A stretch of DNA of 55,087 nt from Paenibacillus wynnii (GCF_030812855.1 NZ_JAUSTK010000035.1:1-55087); one strand, 5' to 3'. Positions 33,643 to 42,843 are shown, counted from the first letter of the stretch. Notes: generated by a model from the letters alone, not told the origin. A program made the numbers and translations.

Positions 33643-34422
33643 ATGAATTTATTACAGCGCATAAAAGACGGTGCCAGCCGGGTTACCGAGAAAGCGCAAA
33701 GTTCTGTTGAAATCGGCAAGCTGAACAGCCGAATTTCGGATATTGAACATGAGATGGAAATTGAATTTATGAAAATGGGAAAAATCTTTTATGAGGGATA
33801 TCGTTCGAGGGATATGTCGCTTGCTGAAGGTAAAATGCTGGAGCTATCACGGAACTGCTCGAAACTTCAGGAAGAGATTGAGAATGTACGCTCACATATT
33901 GCCGAATTGAAAAATGAACGGTTATGTAAATGTGGACATATAGTTGCGCTTGACGCCAATTTCTGTCCGAGCTGCGGTCGGAAGTTAGAAGCAGCGGCGA
34001 AGGTAAATGCAGCGTCGGCATCAACACAATATACACCCCGGAGAGTGGATCCGGAAGAAACTCAGGTCTATTCGGTACAGGTAGATTCCGTTAAAGAGTC
34101 TGAACCCGAGCTTGAGCATGAACATCCATTTAATTATGAAGAGGTTCTGGATCATGAGGAAGAGCTTCCTTTGGCACTGGAGGATTACGTTGTTAATGCC
34201 CAGGATTCAAAGCGCGAACTCCAACATGCAGATGAACTGGAGCGTGAACGGGAAAGACAGCTTGAACTTGATCAGCGGATTCGGGATTGGAAAGCTAGTG
34301 AATTCGTAGAATCAGATGCTGAGAATACTAGTGTAAAAGATATGGTCAAATGCCAGATTTGCCGCGTAGATTTACCAAAAGGCTCGATGTGGTGTCCGCG
34401 CTGCGGATCGGAACAAATCTAG
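33643..34422 (+). CDS. Coiled-coil protein with two zinc ribbons
   Basis: 259 residues. Residues 1-95 form a coiled coil with an amphipathic start (LLQRIKDGASRVTEKAQSSV). A first zinc ribbon follows (CKCGHIVALDANFCPSCG), then an acidic low-complexity middle with many Glu, and a second ribbon at the C-terminus (CQICRVDLPKGSMWCPRCG). Each has two CxxC-type knuckles. It is cytoplasmic and may be a scaffold or adaptor. GAGAAGGAGG before ATG 33643. No family function is known to me. Confidence 0.75.
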   Translation: MNLLQRIKDGASRVTEKAQSSVEIGKLNSRISDIEHEMEIEFMKMGKIFYEGYRSRDMSLAEGKMLELSRNCSKLQEEIENVRSHIAELKNERLCKCGHIVALDANFCPSCGRKLEAAAKVNAASASTQYTPRRVDPEETQVYSVQVDSVKESEPELEHEHPFNYEEVLDHEEELPLALEDYVVNAQDSKRELQHADELERERERQLELDQRIRDWKASEFVESDAENTSVKDMVKCQICRVDLPKGSMWCPRCGSEQI

Positions 34423-34455
34423 GTAACAGTCAGTCATCTTAGGGGGACAACGAGT

Positions 34456-35274
34456 ATGGAACAGTTGCTACTGCATCTGCGCAATCTGGGATTCACGGAA
34501 ATGGAATCCAAAATTATGGTGGAGCTTGCCGCCAAAGGCCAGGCTTCAGGTTATGAGGTTGCCAAGCAACTCGGAGTATCAAGATCCAATGTATATGCGG
34601 CGCTTCAACGGTTGACACAACAAGGATATGTCCGTTGTGGGGAAGGGGAACCTGCCCGTTACAGTGTGCTGAATCCGGATGAATTGGCGTTGATGATCTC
34701 CGGCCGTGTGCAAGCCTCGCTTCACTTTGTGGAGAGTGAAATGCCGCGCGGCGGACCGGTTAGCCCTTCCTTTTATAATTTGGAAGGAGATCGGAATGTG
34801 CTGGGTACTCTAGTACGACAGTTAAATGCCGCCAAACTGGAAATTGTTGTGGATGTGTGGAGAGAGGAAGCTTCCCTCTTGCGCAATGAGCTGGAGCAGG
34901 CCGAACTGCGCGGCGTGAAGCTGCTATGGGCATTCGACGGCGGCAACGCCGGTCCTATTCCTTATCCGGCTTGGCCGCCGCTTAACGGTAGAGCAGCGCG
35001 AAAGGACGGGCGCAAATTCTCGTTCGTCATCGACCGAAGCTGGTGCATGCTTGGCATGCGTTATGAGGACGGGTCCGTTCAGGCGGTCGTAACGGAGCAT
35101 CCGGTGCTTGTAGAACTGCTGCTGAATCATTTCACGCAAGAAATGGTGCTGTTTGAATTGGAGCAGGATATGGGTCCTGAACTGGAGCGAAGATATGGGG
35201 AACGTTATGGCAACATTTATCGTAAATATGTAATGCATGATCAGGATGAGAATCCTGAGGAGAATGCAGAATAA
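34456..35274 (+). CDS. TrmB family transcriptional regulator
   Basis: 272 residues. The N-terminal winged helix is the TrmB type: LGFTEMESKIMVELAAKGQA, GYEVAKQLGVSRSNVYAAL, LTQQGYVRCGEGEPARYS. The rest (about 105-250) resembles the phospholipase-D-like effector domain (VDVWREEASLLRNEL, KFSFVIDRSWCMLGM) but shows no HKD motif, as usual in such regulators. Ligand and targets are unknown. AGGGGGA before ATG 34456; it sits 34 bp from the zinc-ribbon gene. Confidence 0.85.
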   Translation: MEQLLLHLRNLGFTEMESKIMVELAAKGQASGYEVAKQLGVSRSNVYAALQRLTQQGYVRCGEGEPARYSVLNPDELALMISGRVQASLHFVESEMPRGGPVSPSFYNLEGDRNVLGTLVRQLNAAKLEIVVDVWREEASLLRNELEQAELRGVKLLWAFDGGNAGPIPYPAWPPLNGRAARKDGRKFSFVIDRSWCMLGMRYEDGSVQAVVTEHPVLVELLLNHFTQEMVLFELEQDMGPELERRYGERYGNIYRKYVMHDQDENPEENAE

Positions 35275-35315
35275 GAGAATTAGCTTATCGACTAAATCAG
35301 GAGGTGAATAAGAGG

Positions 35316-35621
35316 ATGGAATGTATTGTTCATTTTGAAGTGCAACATTCGGAAGGTCCCAAACAGCTGCGCGGTCTACTGTTTCTGGATAAGGGATCAA
35401 AGCCCAGTGAAAGTCAGTTGATTGAGATGTTCAAAGATATGAAGTTTGATGTGAACATGGATAATCAGGAGAAGCTGATCTTTAAACCCGTAAACCCTCG
35501 GGAAGATTACTCTGAGATTAGAGTGACCAAATTTGACATGGGGGACGAAGAGTTTAAAGAGGATAGAGAGTTGAAGTCTATCATCGGTAACTTGCTTCCG
35601 CAGAAGCCGACAGGTATTTAA
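35316..35621 (+). CDS. Hypothetical protein
   Basis: About 101 residues, an alpha/beta soluble protein (CIVHFEVQHSEGPKQLRGLL, SESQLIEMFKDMKFDV, YSEIRVTKFDMGDEEFKED). AGGAGG at 35299-35304 gives ATG 35316 a spacing of 11; GTG 35304 overlaps the ribosome site and is unlikely. Family not recognised. Confidence 0.6.
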   Translation: MECIVHFEVQHSEGPKQLRGLLFLDKGSKPSESQLIEMFKDMKFDVNMDNQEKLIFKPVNPREDYSEIRVTKFDMGDEEFKEDRELKSIIGNLLPQKPTGI

Positions 35622-35657
35622 TTCATTGGGTCCATTTTGGGGAGAGGAGGAGTACAT

Positions 35658-36254
35658 ATGCTGTTACTGAAACAAAAGGTAATCAACGAAGGTATTGTAC
35701 TTGGTCAGGGAGTACTCAAGGTGGATTCATTCTTGAATCATCAGATGGACCCTGTTCTAATGCGTGAGGTCGGCCGTGAGTTTTCACGCCGATTTGCGGG
35801 AGAAGGAATTACGAAGGTGCTAACCATTGAATCGTCTGGTATTGCTCCGGGAATCATGACCGCACTGGAGCTCAATGTTCCGCTGATCTTTGCCCGCAAG
35901 CAGAAGTCTCTCACGTTGACAGAGGATATCTATGTAGAGAAGGTGTATTCCTTCACCAAAAAAGAGAGCAATGAGATTACCGTCTCCAAAAAGTTCATTG
36001 CACCCGGAGAACGTGTTCTCATTGTCGATGATTTTCTGGCTAACGGTGAGGCTGCGTTTGGCCTGGCGCGTATCGTGGAGCAAGCGGGTGCGAGTGTCGT
36101 AGGGATAGGAATTGTGATCGAAAAGTCATTCCAGCCCGGAAACCGCCTGTTGCAGGAGGCGGGTTACCGTCTAGAATCGCTCGTGCGCATCGCCTCTCTG
36201 GAGGACGGCGTAATTTCTTTTGTGGAAGCGGACGGTGAAGTATTGCCTGAATAA
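35658..36254 (+). CDS. xpt: Xanthine phosphoribosyltransferase
   Basis: 198 residues. LTIESSGIAPGIMTALELNV is the N-terminal xanthine/ribose-phosphate loop; VLIVDDFLANGEAAFGLARI is the PRPP-binding motif; PLIFARKQKSLTL and VGIGIVIEKSFQPG are typical of Xpt. It salvages xanthine to XMP. GAGGAGGAG before ATG 35658. In many Bacillota xpt has a purine riboswitch and an adjacent permease pbuX; neither is seen here, and it follows the small gene at 35316 by 36 bp. Confidence 0.93.
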   Translation: MLLLKQKVINEGIVLGQGVLKVDSFLNHQMDPVLMREVGREFSRRFAGEGITKVLTIESSGIAPGIMTALELNVPLIFARKQKSLTLTEDIYVEKVYSFTKKESNEITVSKKFIAPGERVLIVDDFLANGEAAFGLARIVEQAGASVVGIGIVIEKSFQPGNRLLQEAGYRLESLVRIASLEDGVISFVEADGEVLPE

Positions 36255-36290
36255 GGAATGAGCTGCAATGCTGACATTCCTACTCCTAAT

Positions 36291-36341
36291 TAAACAAGCC
36301 GGTAACGAAGGGCATAACGCTCCCGTTGCCGGCTTGTTTAG
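36291..36341. terminator. Bidirectional terminator, xpt and lipid kinase
   Basis: TAAACAAGCCGG (36291-36302) is exactly complementary to 36329-36340 around a GC-rich inner loop, between convergent genes. Confidence 0.85.
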
Positions 36342-36378
36342 GTATGGAGTATTCCGATTTAGACTTAGCCCGGCTAAC

Positions 36379-37323
36379 CTAGCTGGAGAGTGCGGAGCCT
36401 GCTTCCGGGAGCGCAGCGCTTGAAGCCAGCGGTGACAGCACCCGCAGCGCTCCAGGCTCACAGCGCACGGCCAGCGCCTCTACACCGAGGCTCTCGCCAT
36501 CGCCGATGGCATGCCGAGGTTCAGCGAAGTGGACGGCTACACTCCGTCCACGCAGCATAGACACGAAGGGCAGAGAGATATGCTTGCCCTTCAGCACCGT
36601 CGGGAACAGCCGCAGCAATTGTCCGCGGCTGCACCCGTGAACCACGCAGACGTCGAGCAGGCCGTCATCGGCCTTCGCCTGCGGGCAGATCAGCAGCCCG
36701 CCGCCATAGCTCGGCAGGTTGCAGACCGAGACGAGCCAGGCCTTGTCATAGACATGCTCCGTACCGTCGCAAGCTACTTTCACCTGGCACGGCTTAAAAG
36801 TGATCAGCGTATGTAATATGCCGATGATATAAGCCAGCTGACCCGCGCCAATCGCGTTGCACAGACGCTTGTAGCGGCTGGCATTCACATTCTCCGCCAC
36901 CTGGGCGTCGAATCCGCTGGCAACCGCGGTCAGTGTTAATCCGTCCGCGGAGGATAACAGATCAGCTTCAAGAAAGCGGCTGCTCAGGGCAACTTCAAGC
37001 GCAGACTCCGTCTCCAGCGGAATGCCGAAACCCCGAGCGGTATCGTTTCCTGAACCGGCGGGAATCACAGCCAGAGGAATGCCTCTGTGTCCAAGGGCTC
37101 CTAGAATACTGTGAAGGGTTCCGTCACCCCCAATAACGACAGCGGCGCTCCACTCTTCATGCTTCTGCAGCGCTTGCAAGACACTTTGCTCCGCTTCATC
37201 TGCGCTATGTGTAAACAAGGTCTCGTACTGGACTTGGCGATCCCGTAGCAACCCCTCTACAATATGCCATGTCCGTCTCCCGGCGCCTCCGCCGGAGCGT
37301 GAATTTATAATGAATAAATACAT
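36379..37323 (-). CDS. Diacylglycerol kinase-like lipid kinase (YegS/BmrU family)
   Basis: 314 residues. FIINSRSGGGAGRR at the N-terminus binds the nucleotide; VVIGGDGTLHSILGAL is the GGDGT catalytic motif; PLAVIPAGSGNDTARGFG and the later VCVVHGCSRGQLLRLFP complete the DAGK_cat fold and C-terminal sandwich. It likely phosphorylates diacylglycerol or another lipid alcohol at the membrane. GC content is higher than in neighbours. ATG 37323 has GGAAAGAG upstream. Confidence 0.87.
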   Translation of the reverse strand: MYLFIINSRSGGGAGRRTWHIVEGLLRDRQVQYETLFTHSADEAEQSVLQALQKHEEWSAAVVIGGDGTLHSILGALGHRGIPLAVIPAGSGNDTARGFGIPLETESALEVALSSRFLEADLLSSADGLTLTAVASGFDAQVAENVNASRYKRLCNAIGAGQLAYIIGILHTLITFKPCQVKVACDGTEHVYDKAWLVSVCNLPSYGGGLLICPQAKADDGLLDVCVVHGCSRGQLLRLFPTVLKGKHISLPFVSMLRGRSVAVHFAEPRHAIGDGESLGVEALAVRCEPGALRVLSPLASSAALPEAGSALSS

Positions 37324-37422
37324 GCTCTTTCCAGCTCCTAAAAATCCAGTGTTGTCTTAATTCCATTGTAAGGAGTGGATGGACAAAAGGGAATCATTTT
37401 CCGTGCGTCTGCATACAGGGAA

Positions 37423-37761
37423 TTACAAATGCCGGAGCTGCTGTTCGGCGATCTGACCTACCCAAGGGAGCTTATACCACTTTCCACGCAGAGCATGGTA
37501 TATCATCAACAGCCATACGGCAAAGCTGCACAGAAAAATCAGGGCTGACAACAAGGGGCCAAGTAAAGGGAATAATGAGCCCAGGACATGTGTGATCATC
37601 AGAATCCCAAAAACAATCAGCGACTGAAGAGCGTGGAACAGCACGAAGCGGCTCCGTTTCTCCAATGCGAGAAAGACGATGCCTCCGATAAAAGGGAAGA
37701 AGTAACACAGTGCACCTGCAATATTGTCTGGTAATCCGGTGGAAGATCTAAAAGGGGACAT
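37423..37761 (-). CDS. DUF4870 membrane protein
   Basis: 112 residues from ATG 37761, which follows AAGGAGAG. The frame is open 27 codons further upstream without a ribosome site. Three or four membrane helices: IAGALCYFFPFIGGIVFLAL, LIVFGILMITHVLGSLFPL, and LIFLCSFAVWLLMIYHALRG, with the conserved FVLFHALQSL between the first two and KLPWVGQIAE at the end. The role of this family is unknown. Confidence 0.8.
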   Translation of the reverse strand: MSPFRSSTGLPDNIAGALCYFFPFIGGIVFLALEKRSRFVLFHALQSLIVFGILMITHVLGSLFPLLGPLLSALIFLCSFAVWLLMIYHALRGKWYKLPWVGQIAEQQLRHL

Positions 37762-37964
37762 AGGCTCACTCTCCTTATGGCTTGGACAAGAAGGGACACC
37801 GGAGTATACGGAGCGGTTGAATCGGAGTGCCCATCTCCTCAATAAAGCCTATGTTTCATAGGGACAAAGTATGTGATTATCGGCTTCAGGAATATATAAA
37901 TGCTTACTGGGCAAATAAAAAAAATATTTTCCAAGATCATAATTTACAAGGAAAGGTGGAAGTT

Positions 37965-38270
37965 GGGTTGGAATATGATACAATATAACGATAAGGCCCC
38001 AAAGGAGTGATTCAATTTTTGGCTCTTAGGGTAACTATAGTGTCAAGGTGACCTTTTAAGGACATCTTAAACTTTCAGCCCAAATCACGACGAACCTGCT
38101 TCACCGACTTATGGCGTTCCCCAAGTCCTCAGCTTAGGGTCTTGTCTTAGACGGATAGTGCAAGATACGTATGTGTTAGTGGTACTTACTTGCATTTCGA
38201 AGTTACGGCGCACTTTTCATCATGCATTCTCTACAACGGAGCATTCATTTTCAATGTTTTGGGAGGGAAC
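37965..38270 (+). ncRNA. Possible small RNA or structured leader
   Basis: GATACAATATAACG at about 37977 looks like a -10 region (TACAAT). The next 280 bases lack a reading frame but are rich in short palindromes: AAGGTGACCTT (38047-38057) and GGCCCCAAA with TTTTTGGCTC. They end before the 62-residue gene. One stretch (ATGTGTTAGTGGTAC, about 38170) reminds me of the 5' part of 6S-1 RNA, but I cannot fold the whole as 6S. Low confidence. Confidence 0.25.
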
Positions 38271-38275
38271 TGATC

Positions 38276-38464
38276 ATGGCAAGTAAAGGTCATAACGAAG
38301 TCAAGGAAAGTCTACGGGAAATGACACGCATTTTCCGCCCCAAAGATCCCAAGAAATTCGTAAAAGAATACGTCCGTAAATATCGGATAACGGGAGGCTA
38401 TGAAGAAGAGCTGACCATGGTCGTTGAGCATGAACTGGTAAGGATGAATTCATCCGTCTCCTGA
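38276..38464 (+). CDS. Small basic hypothetical protein
   Basis: 62 residues from ATG 38276, with GGGAGGGAA upstream: charged and helical, including SLREMTRIFRPKDPKKFVKE and YEEELTMVVEHELVRM. An earlier ATG at 38222 is in the leader region and lacks a ribosome site. Not recognised; complete with its own terminator. Confidence 0.55.
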   Translation: MASKGHNEVKESLREMTRIFRPKDPKKFVKEYVRKYRITGGYEEELTMVVEHELVRMNSSVS

Positions 38465-38535
38465 TGTTAAGGAGTGCCTATTGCCTGCGCCTTCTTTTGA
38501 CGAGATCATTTTAGGTATATCATCCATGAGGATTC

Positions 38536-38582
38536 TCATAAACCGTACCCGGGTGGCTAGCTGCCCAGGGATCGGTTTTTTT
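38536..38582 (+). terminator. Terminator before the cta operon
   Basis: AAACCG and CCC..GGG arms (38538-38575) fold over TAGCTG and end in eight T. Confidence 0.7.
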
Positions 38583-38696
38583 TGTATGTAAATCTATCGG
38601 CTTTGATTCAATTATCACAAATTTGTCAAATGAATTAGTAGTTAAATTTGGGGCTAGAGGGGTTTTGGAAAAGGAAAAAAAGTTGTTTGCGTTTTC

Positions 38697-38710
38697 TGAA
38701 AGCGATTGCA
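38697..38710 (+). promoter_or_regulatory. CcpA cre site upstream of ctaC
   Basis: TGAAAGCGATTGCA fits the cre consensus TGnAAnCGnTnnCA at every fixed position. It is 62 bp before the -35 of the cta promoter. B. subtilis cta genes are also under CcpA control. Confidence 0.65.
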
Positions 38711-38749
38711 AAATGAGGCGTGACAAGCCTTTTTTTCAATTTAGAACAC

Positions 38750-38800
38750 TTTGTGAACTAGTTGTGAACGATTGACAAAACACCCCCTTAATCTTATATT
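38750..38800 (+). promoter_or_regulatory. cta promoter with tandem ResD-like boxes
   Basis: TTTGTGAAC (38750-38758) and GTTGTGAAC (38761-38769) are direct repeats 11 bp apart, close to the TTTGTGAAT ResD box. They abut TTGACA (38772-38777), a 17-bp spacer and TATATT (38795-38800). A redox-controlled SigA promoter is likely. Confidence 0.65.
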
Positions 38801-38870
38801 AATAGTGATTGTTATAATTGACAGAACAAACGAAATAATCTTAGAAATCGGGACGAAGCGGGGTAGATCA

Positions 38871-39914
38871 ATGATGAAAACGTGGCAGGCTGTAAAGCGA
38901 CTCCTTCCCATGATGTCAGTATTCGCACTCATTCTTGCAGGTTGCGGCCGCGAAGACTTATCGGTTCTTAGACCGCAAGGGCCTGTAGCGGAAAGCTCTT
39001 TAGGATTGATAAAGCTGTCGATCACGATCATGATCGTTGTGCTGTTAATTGTATTTGCTATTGCAGCTTTTGTAATGATCAGGTTCCGTAGGAAACCGAA
39101 TCAAACGGAGATCCCCGAGCAGGTTGAAGGCAGCTTCAAGCTGGAAATCCTCTGGACAGTTATTCCTCTGATCCTTGTGGTAGTTCTGGCTATTCCGACT
39201 GTGAAGCAGGTCTTCGCGGCAGGAAATGATCATTCAAATGACAAAAATGCGGTGAAAGTAAAAGTCACGGGTCATCAATACTGGTGGGAATTTGAGTATG
39301 GGGACTATGGTGTAATTACAGCTCAAGATTTAGTCATTCCTACCGGGAAGGATATAGCCTTTGAGCTGATAACCAAAGATGTTCTACATTCTTTCTGGGT
39401 ACCTTCGCTCTCCGGTAAAATAGATACTAACCCTGCAGGAACCATTAACCGCTTCAGCTTCAGTGCACCGAAGGAGGGTGTTTACCGGGGGAAATGTGCG
39501 GAATTATGCGGACCTTCACACGGATTTATGGAATTCAAGGTAAAGGCTGTCAGTAATGAAGAATTTGAAAAGTGGATTGAGTCTAGGAAAGCGCCTGCAG
39601 TGCTCCCAGAAGACCCTGCCCTGGCCAAGACTTTTAAAGATCAATGCCTTCAATGCCACGCAGTAGGAGATCAGGGTATTGCAAATGCTCCGGATCTTAC
39701 GGGTATCGGCTCCCGGGAGGCGATAGCCGGCATTCTGATTAATGATGATACCCGGGAAGACGGCGCTCCAGTTGAAGAGAATCTCAAAACTTGGCTGCAT
39801 GATCCACAAAGCGTGAAGCCGGGCAACCTTATGCCTAACCCCAAAGACCTTGGCCTGAGCGATGCAGAGATCGACGGCATTGCAGAGTACCTGGCCAACT
39901 ATAAATTGGACTAA
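38871..39914 (+). CDS. ctaC: Cytochrome c oxidase subunit II, caa3 type
   Basis: 347 residues. A lipoprotein signal (VFALILAGCG) and two membrane helices (ITIMIVVLLIVFAIAAFVMI and LEILWTVIPLILVVVLAIP) are followed by a CuA domain (HQYWWEFEY, HSFWVPSLSGKID, KCAELCGPSHGFM). A fused cytochrome c ends the protein with the heme site CLQCH and the Met ligand in NLMPNPKDLG, which makes this a caa3 oxidase. The start is ATG 38871 or 38874. It receives electrons from cytochrome c or quinol-linked carriers and passes them to subunit I. First gene of ctaCDEF. Confidence 0.95.
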   Translation: MMKTWQAVKRLLPMMSVFALILAGCGREDLSVLRPQGPVAESSLGLIKLSITIMIVVLLIVFAIAAFVMIRFRRKPNQTEIPEQVEGSFKLEILWTVIPLILVVVLAIPTVKQVFAAGNDHSNDKNAVKVKVTGHQYWWEFEYGDYGVITAQDLVIPTGKDIAFELITKDVLHSFWVPSLSGKIDTNPAGTINRFSFSAPKEGVYRGKCAELCGPSHGFMEFKVKAVSNEEFEKWIESRKAPAVLPEDPALAKTFKDQCLQCHAVGDQGIANAPDLTGIGSREAIAGILINDDTREDGAPVEENLKTWLHDPQSVKPGNLMPNPKDLGLSDAEIDGIAEYLANYKLD

Positions 39915-39961
39915 TGACATAGCCCATAACGAGCAGCATATATGAAGAGGGGGGAAATACC

Positions 39962-41875
39962 TTGGCTCACGCACATACCTTGAACTCATCGAAGCCTTTA
40001 GGACATGGTTCCAGCGTTAAGCGCCATACCGGGCTGATGGACTGGATCACAACGGTCGATCATAAGAAGATAGCTATTTTATACCTGTGGGCAGGAGGGT
40101 TGTTTTTTGGCATCGGGGGGCTTGAAGCCATTCTGATCCGTATCCAACTGATCAAGCCTATGAATGATTTCCTGGATGCGCAAACTTTCAATGAGTTAAT
40201 TACGATGCATGGCACAACAATGATCTTTTTAGGCGTCATGCCCGTAATCTTTGCCCTTATGAATGCGGTTATTCCGCTGCAGATAGGCGCTCGAGACGTA
40301 GCATTCCCTTTCTTGAATGCGCTGGGCTTCTGGACCTTTCTGTTCGGTGGGATCTTACTTAATCTGAGCTGGATTATGGGTGGAGCTCCCGATGCAGGGT
40401 GGACCTCCTATGCACCACTTTCGACCTCAACCTACAGTACTACGCACGGGGTGGACTTTTACACTATTGGCCTGCAGATTGCCGGGCTGGGTACCTTAAT
40501 CGGCGGTATTAACTTTTTGGCAACGATTATCACCATGCGTGCACCGGGGATGTCCTTTATGCGGATGCCGATGTTCGCTTGGACGACATTTATTACCTCT
40601 GCTATTATTTTGTTCGCTTTTCCTGCAATTACAGTAGGTCTCGTACTCCTGACATTCGATCGGATCCTGGGTGCGAACTTCTTCGAAGTAGGGGGCGGCG
40701 GCAGCCCGGTACTCTGGCAGCATATCTTCTGGATATTCGGGCACCCCGAAGTATATATCCTCATTCTTCCGGCTTTCGGTATCATCTCGGAGGTTATTCC
40801 GACCTTCTCACGCAAGCGGCTGTTCGGGTACAGTTCAATGGTATTCGCTACAATCCTAATCGCCTTTCTCGGGTTCATGGTTTGGGCGCATCATATGTTC
40901 ACGACAGGTCTTGGGCCAGTAGCGAACGCATTGTTCTCCGTGTCTACGATGCTGATTGCCGTTCCAACCGGTATTAAAATCTTTAACTGGCTGTTCACGA
41001 TGTGGGGCGGGCAAGTGCGCTTTACTACACCAAATCTATTCGCAGCTGGATTCATTCCTACCTTTACTATGGGCGGCGTAACGGGTGTAATGCTAGCGTC
41101 GGCACCTGCAGATTTTCAGTTCCATGATACGTATTTCGTCGTGGCCCATTTTCACTATGTAATTGTCGGGGGTCTAGTACTGGGGCTGTTCGCGGGTCTT
41201 CATTACTGGTGGCCGAAAATGTTTGGCCGTATGCTCAGTGAGTCTCTGGGCAAGTGGACATTCTGGACCTTTATACTCGGATTTCATATGACCTTCTTTG
41301 TTCAGCATTTCCTGGGTCTGATGGGTATGCAGCGCCGCGTATTTACTTACTTGCCGAATCAGCAGTTTGATTTGCTGAATCTGGTAAGTACGATTGGTGC
41401 GTTTTTAATGGGCGTAGGGATGATTATCTTCCTTATAAATATTTATCTGACTTCTAGAAGACCAGCGGATGCGTCAAATGATCCTTGGGAAGACGGCCGT
41501 ACGCTGGAATGGACGATTCCATCTCCGCCGCCGGAATACAATTTCAAGCAAACACCGCTTGTACGCGGCATTGATGCTTTCTGGAAAGAAAAAACGGCGG
41601 GTCATACCGCTATGACACCTGCTGAACCTGTTGGATCAATCCATATGCCTTCAGCAACAGCCATTCCTTTTGTAATGTCAGTAGGTATTTTCATCGCCGG
41701 ACTTGGATTTATGTTCAGTCGAGATGAATTCGGGAATGCCTTTATGAGCTTCCTCTTTAATAATTACATTGTTACCGCACTTGGACTTCTCATTACGTTC
41801 GGAGCTATGCTGATCAGGTCGTTGTATGACGATCATGGCTGGCATATCGAACCTGAAGAGCTGGAAGGAAGGTGA
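39962..41875 (+). CDS. ctaD: Cytochrome c oxidase subunit I
   Basis: 637 residues, with about 14 membrane helices expected. The heme/CuB centre residues are in HGTTMIF, WIFGHPEVYILILPAFGI (cross-linked His-Tyr), AHHMFTTG and HDTYFVVAHFHYV. The K- and D-channel segments typical of A-type oxidases are present. The start is TTG 39962 after AGAGGGGGGAAA, since no ATG precedes MAHAHTLN in frame. It reduces oxygen to water and pumps protons. Confidence 0.97.
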   Translation: MAHAHTLNSSKPLGHGSSVKRHTGLMDWITTVDHKKIAILYLWAGGLFFGIGGLEAILIRIQLIKPMNDFLDAQTFNELITMHGTTMIFLGVMPVIFALMNAVIPLQIGARDVAFPFLNALGFWTFLFGGILLNLSWIMGGAPDAGWTSYAPLSTSTYSTTHGVDFYTIGLQIAGLGTLIGGINFLATIITMRAPGMSFMRMPMFAWTTFITSAIILFAFPAITVGLVLLTFDRILGANFFEVGGGGSPVLWQHIFWIFGHPEVYILILPAFGIISEVIPTFSRKRLFGYSSMVFATILIAFLGFMVWAHHMFTTGLGPVANALFSVSTMLIAVPTGIKIFNWLFTMWGGQVRFTTPNLFAAGFIPTFTMGGVTGVMLASAPADFQFHDTYFVVAHFHYVIVGGLVLGLFAGLHYWWPKMFGRMLSESLGKWTFWTFILGFHMTFFVQHFLGLMGMQRRVFTYLPNQQFDLLNLVSTIGAFLMGVGMIIFLINIYLTSRRPADASNDPWEDGRTLEWTIPSPPPEYNFKQTPLVRGIDAFWKEKTAGHTAMTPAEPVGSIHMPSATAIPFVMSVGIFIAGLGFMFSRDEFGNAFMSFLFNNYIVTALGLLITFGAMLIRSLYDDHGWHIEPEELEGR

Positions 41876-41881
41876 GAAGTC

Positions 41882-42508
41882 ATGACAACAGCACATGCAG
41901 AAGCTGCTAACGGTACTCTTCCGCACGAACCGGAGAGAGCCACAGCTGAGGGACGTAATAAGGTTCTAGCCTTTTGGTTATTTCTAGGCGGTGAGGCGGT
42001 GCTCTTCGGCACCCTCTTTGCTACCTTTCTGGCACTGCGTAATCAGACCAACGATGGTCCATCTGCCAATGAGTTATTTCATCTGCCGCTTGTTGCAGCA
42101 GCGACGTTCATTCTCTTAGTCAGCAGTTTAACCAGTGTATTCGCCATCCAAGCTATGCACCGAAACAACATAGCACAGCTCCGGAACTGGCTGATCCTTA
42201 CCGTATTACTCGGTTTAGGCTTTTTGGGATTAGAAATTTACGAATTCTCAGAGTATGTACGACATGAAGAATTCGGTATGACTACAAGCGCCTTCAGCTC
42301 GGCTTTCTATACGCTGGTCGGATTCCACGGTGCTCACGTAGCTTTTGGTATTGCTTGGATATCGCTATTAATCGGTCAGTTATCATACAAGGGTCTGACG
42401 GTTGTAACTGCGCCTAAGATTTATGTCTCAGCCATGTACTGGCACTTTATTGATGTGGTGTGGGTGTTCATCTTCACCGTTGTGTACCTGCTTGGAAAGG
42501 TGGGCTAA
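41882..42508 (+). CDS. ctaE: Cytochrome c oxidase subunit III
   Basis: 208 residues with five membrane helices. NKVLAFWLFLGGEAVLFGTL and YTLVGFHGAHVAFGIAWI, YWHFIDVVWVFIFTVVYL are the family's conserved segments. GGAAGG before ATG 41882, 6 bp after ctaD. Confidence 0.95.
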   Translation: MTTAHAEAANGTLPHEPERATAEGRNKVLAFWLFLGGEAVLFGTLFATFLALRNQTNDGPSANELFHLPLVAAATFILLVSSLTSVFAIQAMHRNNIAQLRNWLILTVLLGLGFLGLEIYEFSEYVRHEEFGMTTSAFSSAFYTLVGFHGAHVAFGIAWISLLIGQLSYKGLTVVTAPKIYVSAMYWHFIDVVWVFIFTVVYLLGKVG

Positions 42509-42512
42509 GGCC

Positions 42513-42836
42513 ATGACGACCGATCAGCAATCAAAAGTTAACGGGGTTAAGCACCGTCATCGGACGGAAGGCCCGCAAAGACATATTGTTGTCTTCGTCT
42601 TCTCCATAGTTCTTACACTTATTGCCTTTGCTGCAGTAGCAGCCGGGGGGGTTAACCCCACCTTTACAGTTGTTCTTTTGTTGATAATGGCTGTACTTCA
42701 GGTTTTCCTGCAAATGGGCTTCTGGATGCACTTGAAAGACAAGGGACATCTGCTGCCAATCATCTTCATGCTCGGTGGATTCTTTATTGCCGGAACCTGT
42801 ATTATAATGGCGTTATATTGGGTATGGTGGGATTAG
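42513..42836 (+). CDS. ctaF: Cytochrome c oxidase subunit IV
   Basis: 107 residues with three membrane helices and VFLQMGFWMHLKDKGHLLP, typical of bacterial subunit IV. ATG 42513 lies 4 bp past the ctaE stop codon, with AAAGGTGGG upstream. An earlier in-frame start inside ctaE is not likely. Helps assembly and stability. Confidence 0.93.
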   Translation: MTTDQQSKVNGVKHRHRTEGPQRHIVVFVFSIVLTLIAFAAVAAGGVNPTFTVVLLLIMAVLQVFLQMGFWMHLKDKGHLLPIIFMLGGFFIAGTCIIMALYWVWWD

Positions 42837-42843
42837 CGAATAA

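Noticed and set aside
35622..35657. Purine riboswitch before xpt
   Set aside because: The gap is only 36 bases and has no room for the aptamer.
38150..38215. 6S RNA
   Set aside because: A short stretch recalls 6S-1 RNA but the long open-bubble helix could not be built; kept only as a low-confidence RNA candidate.
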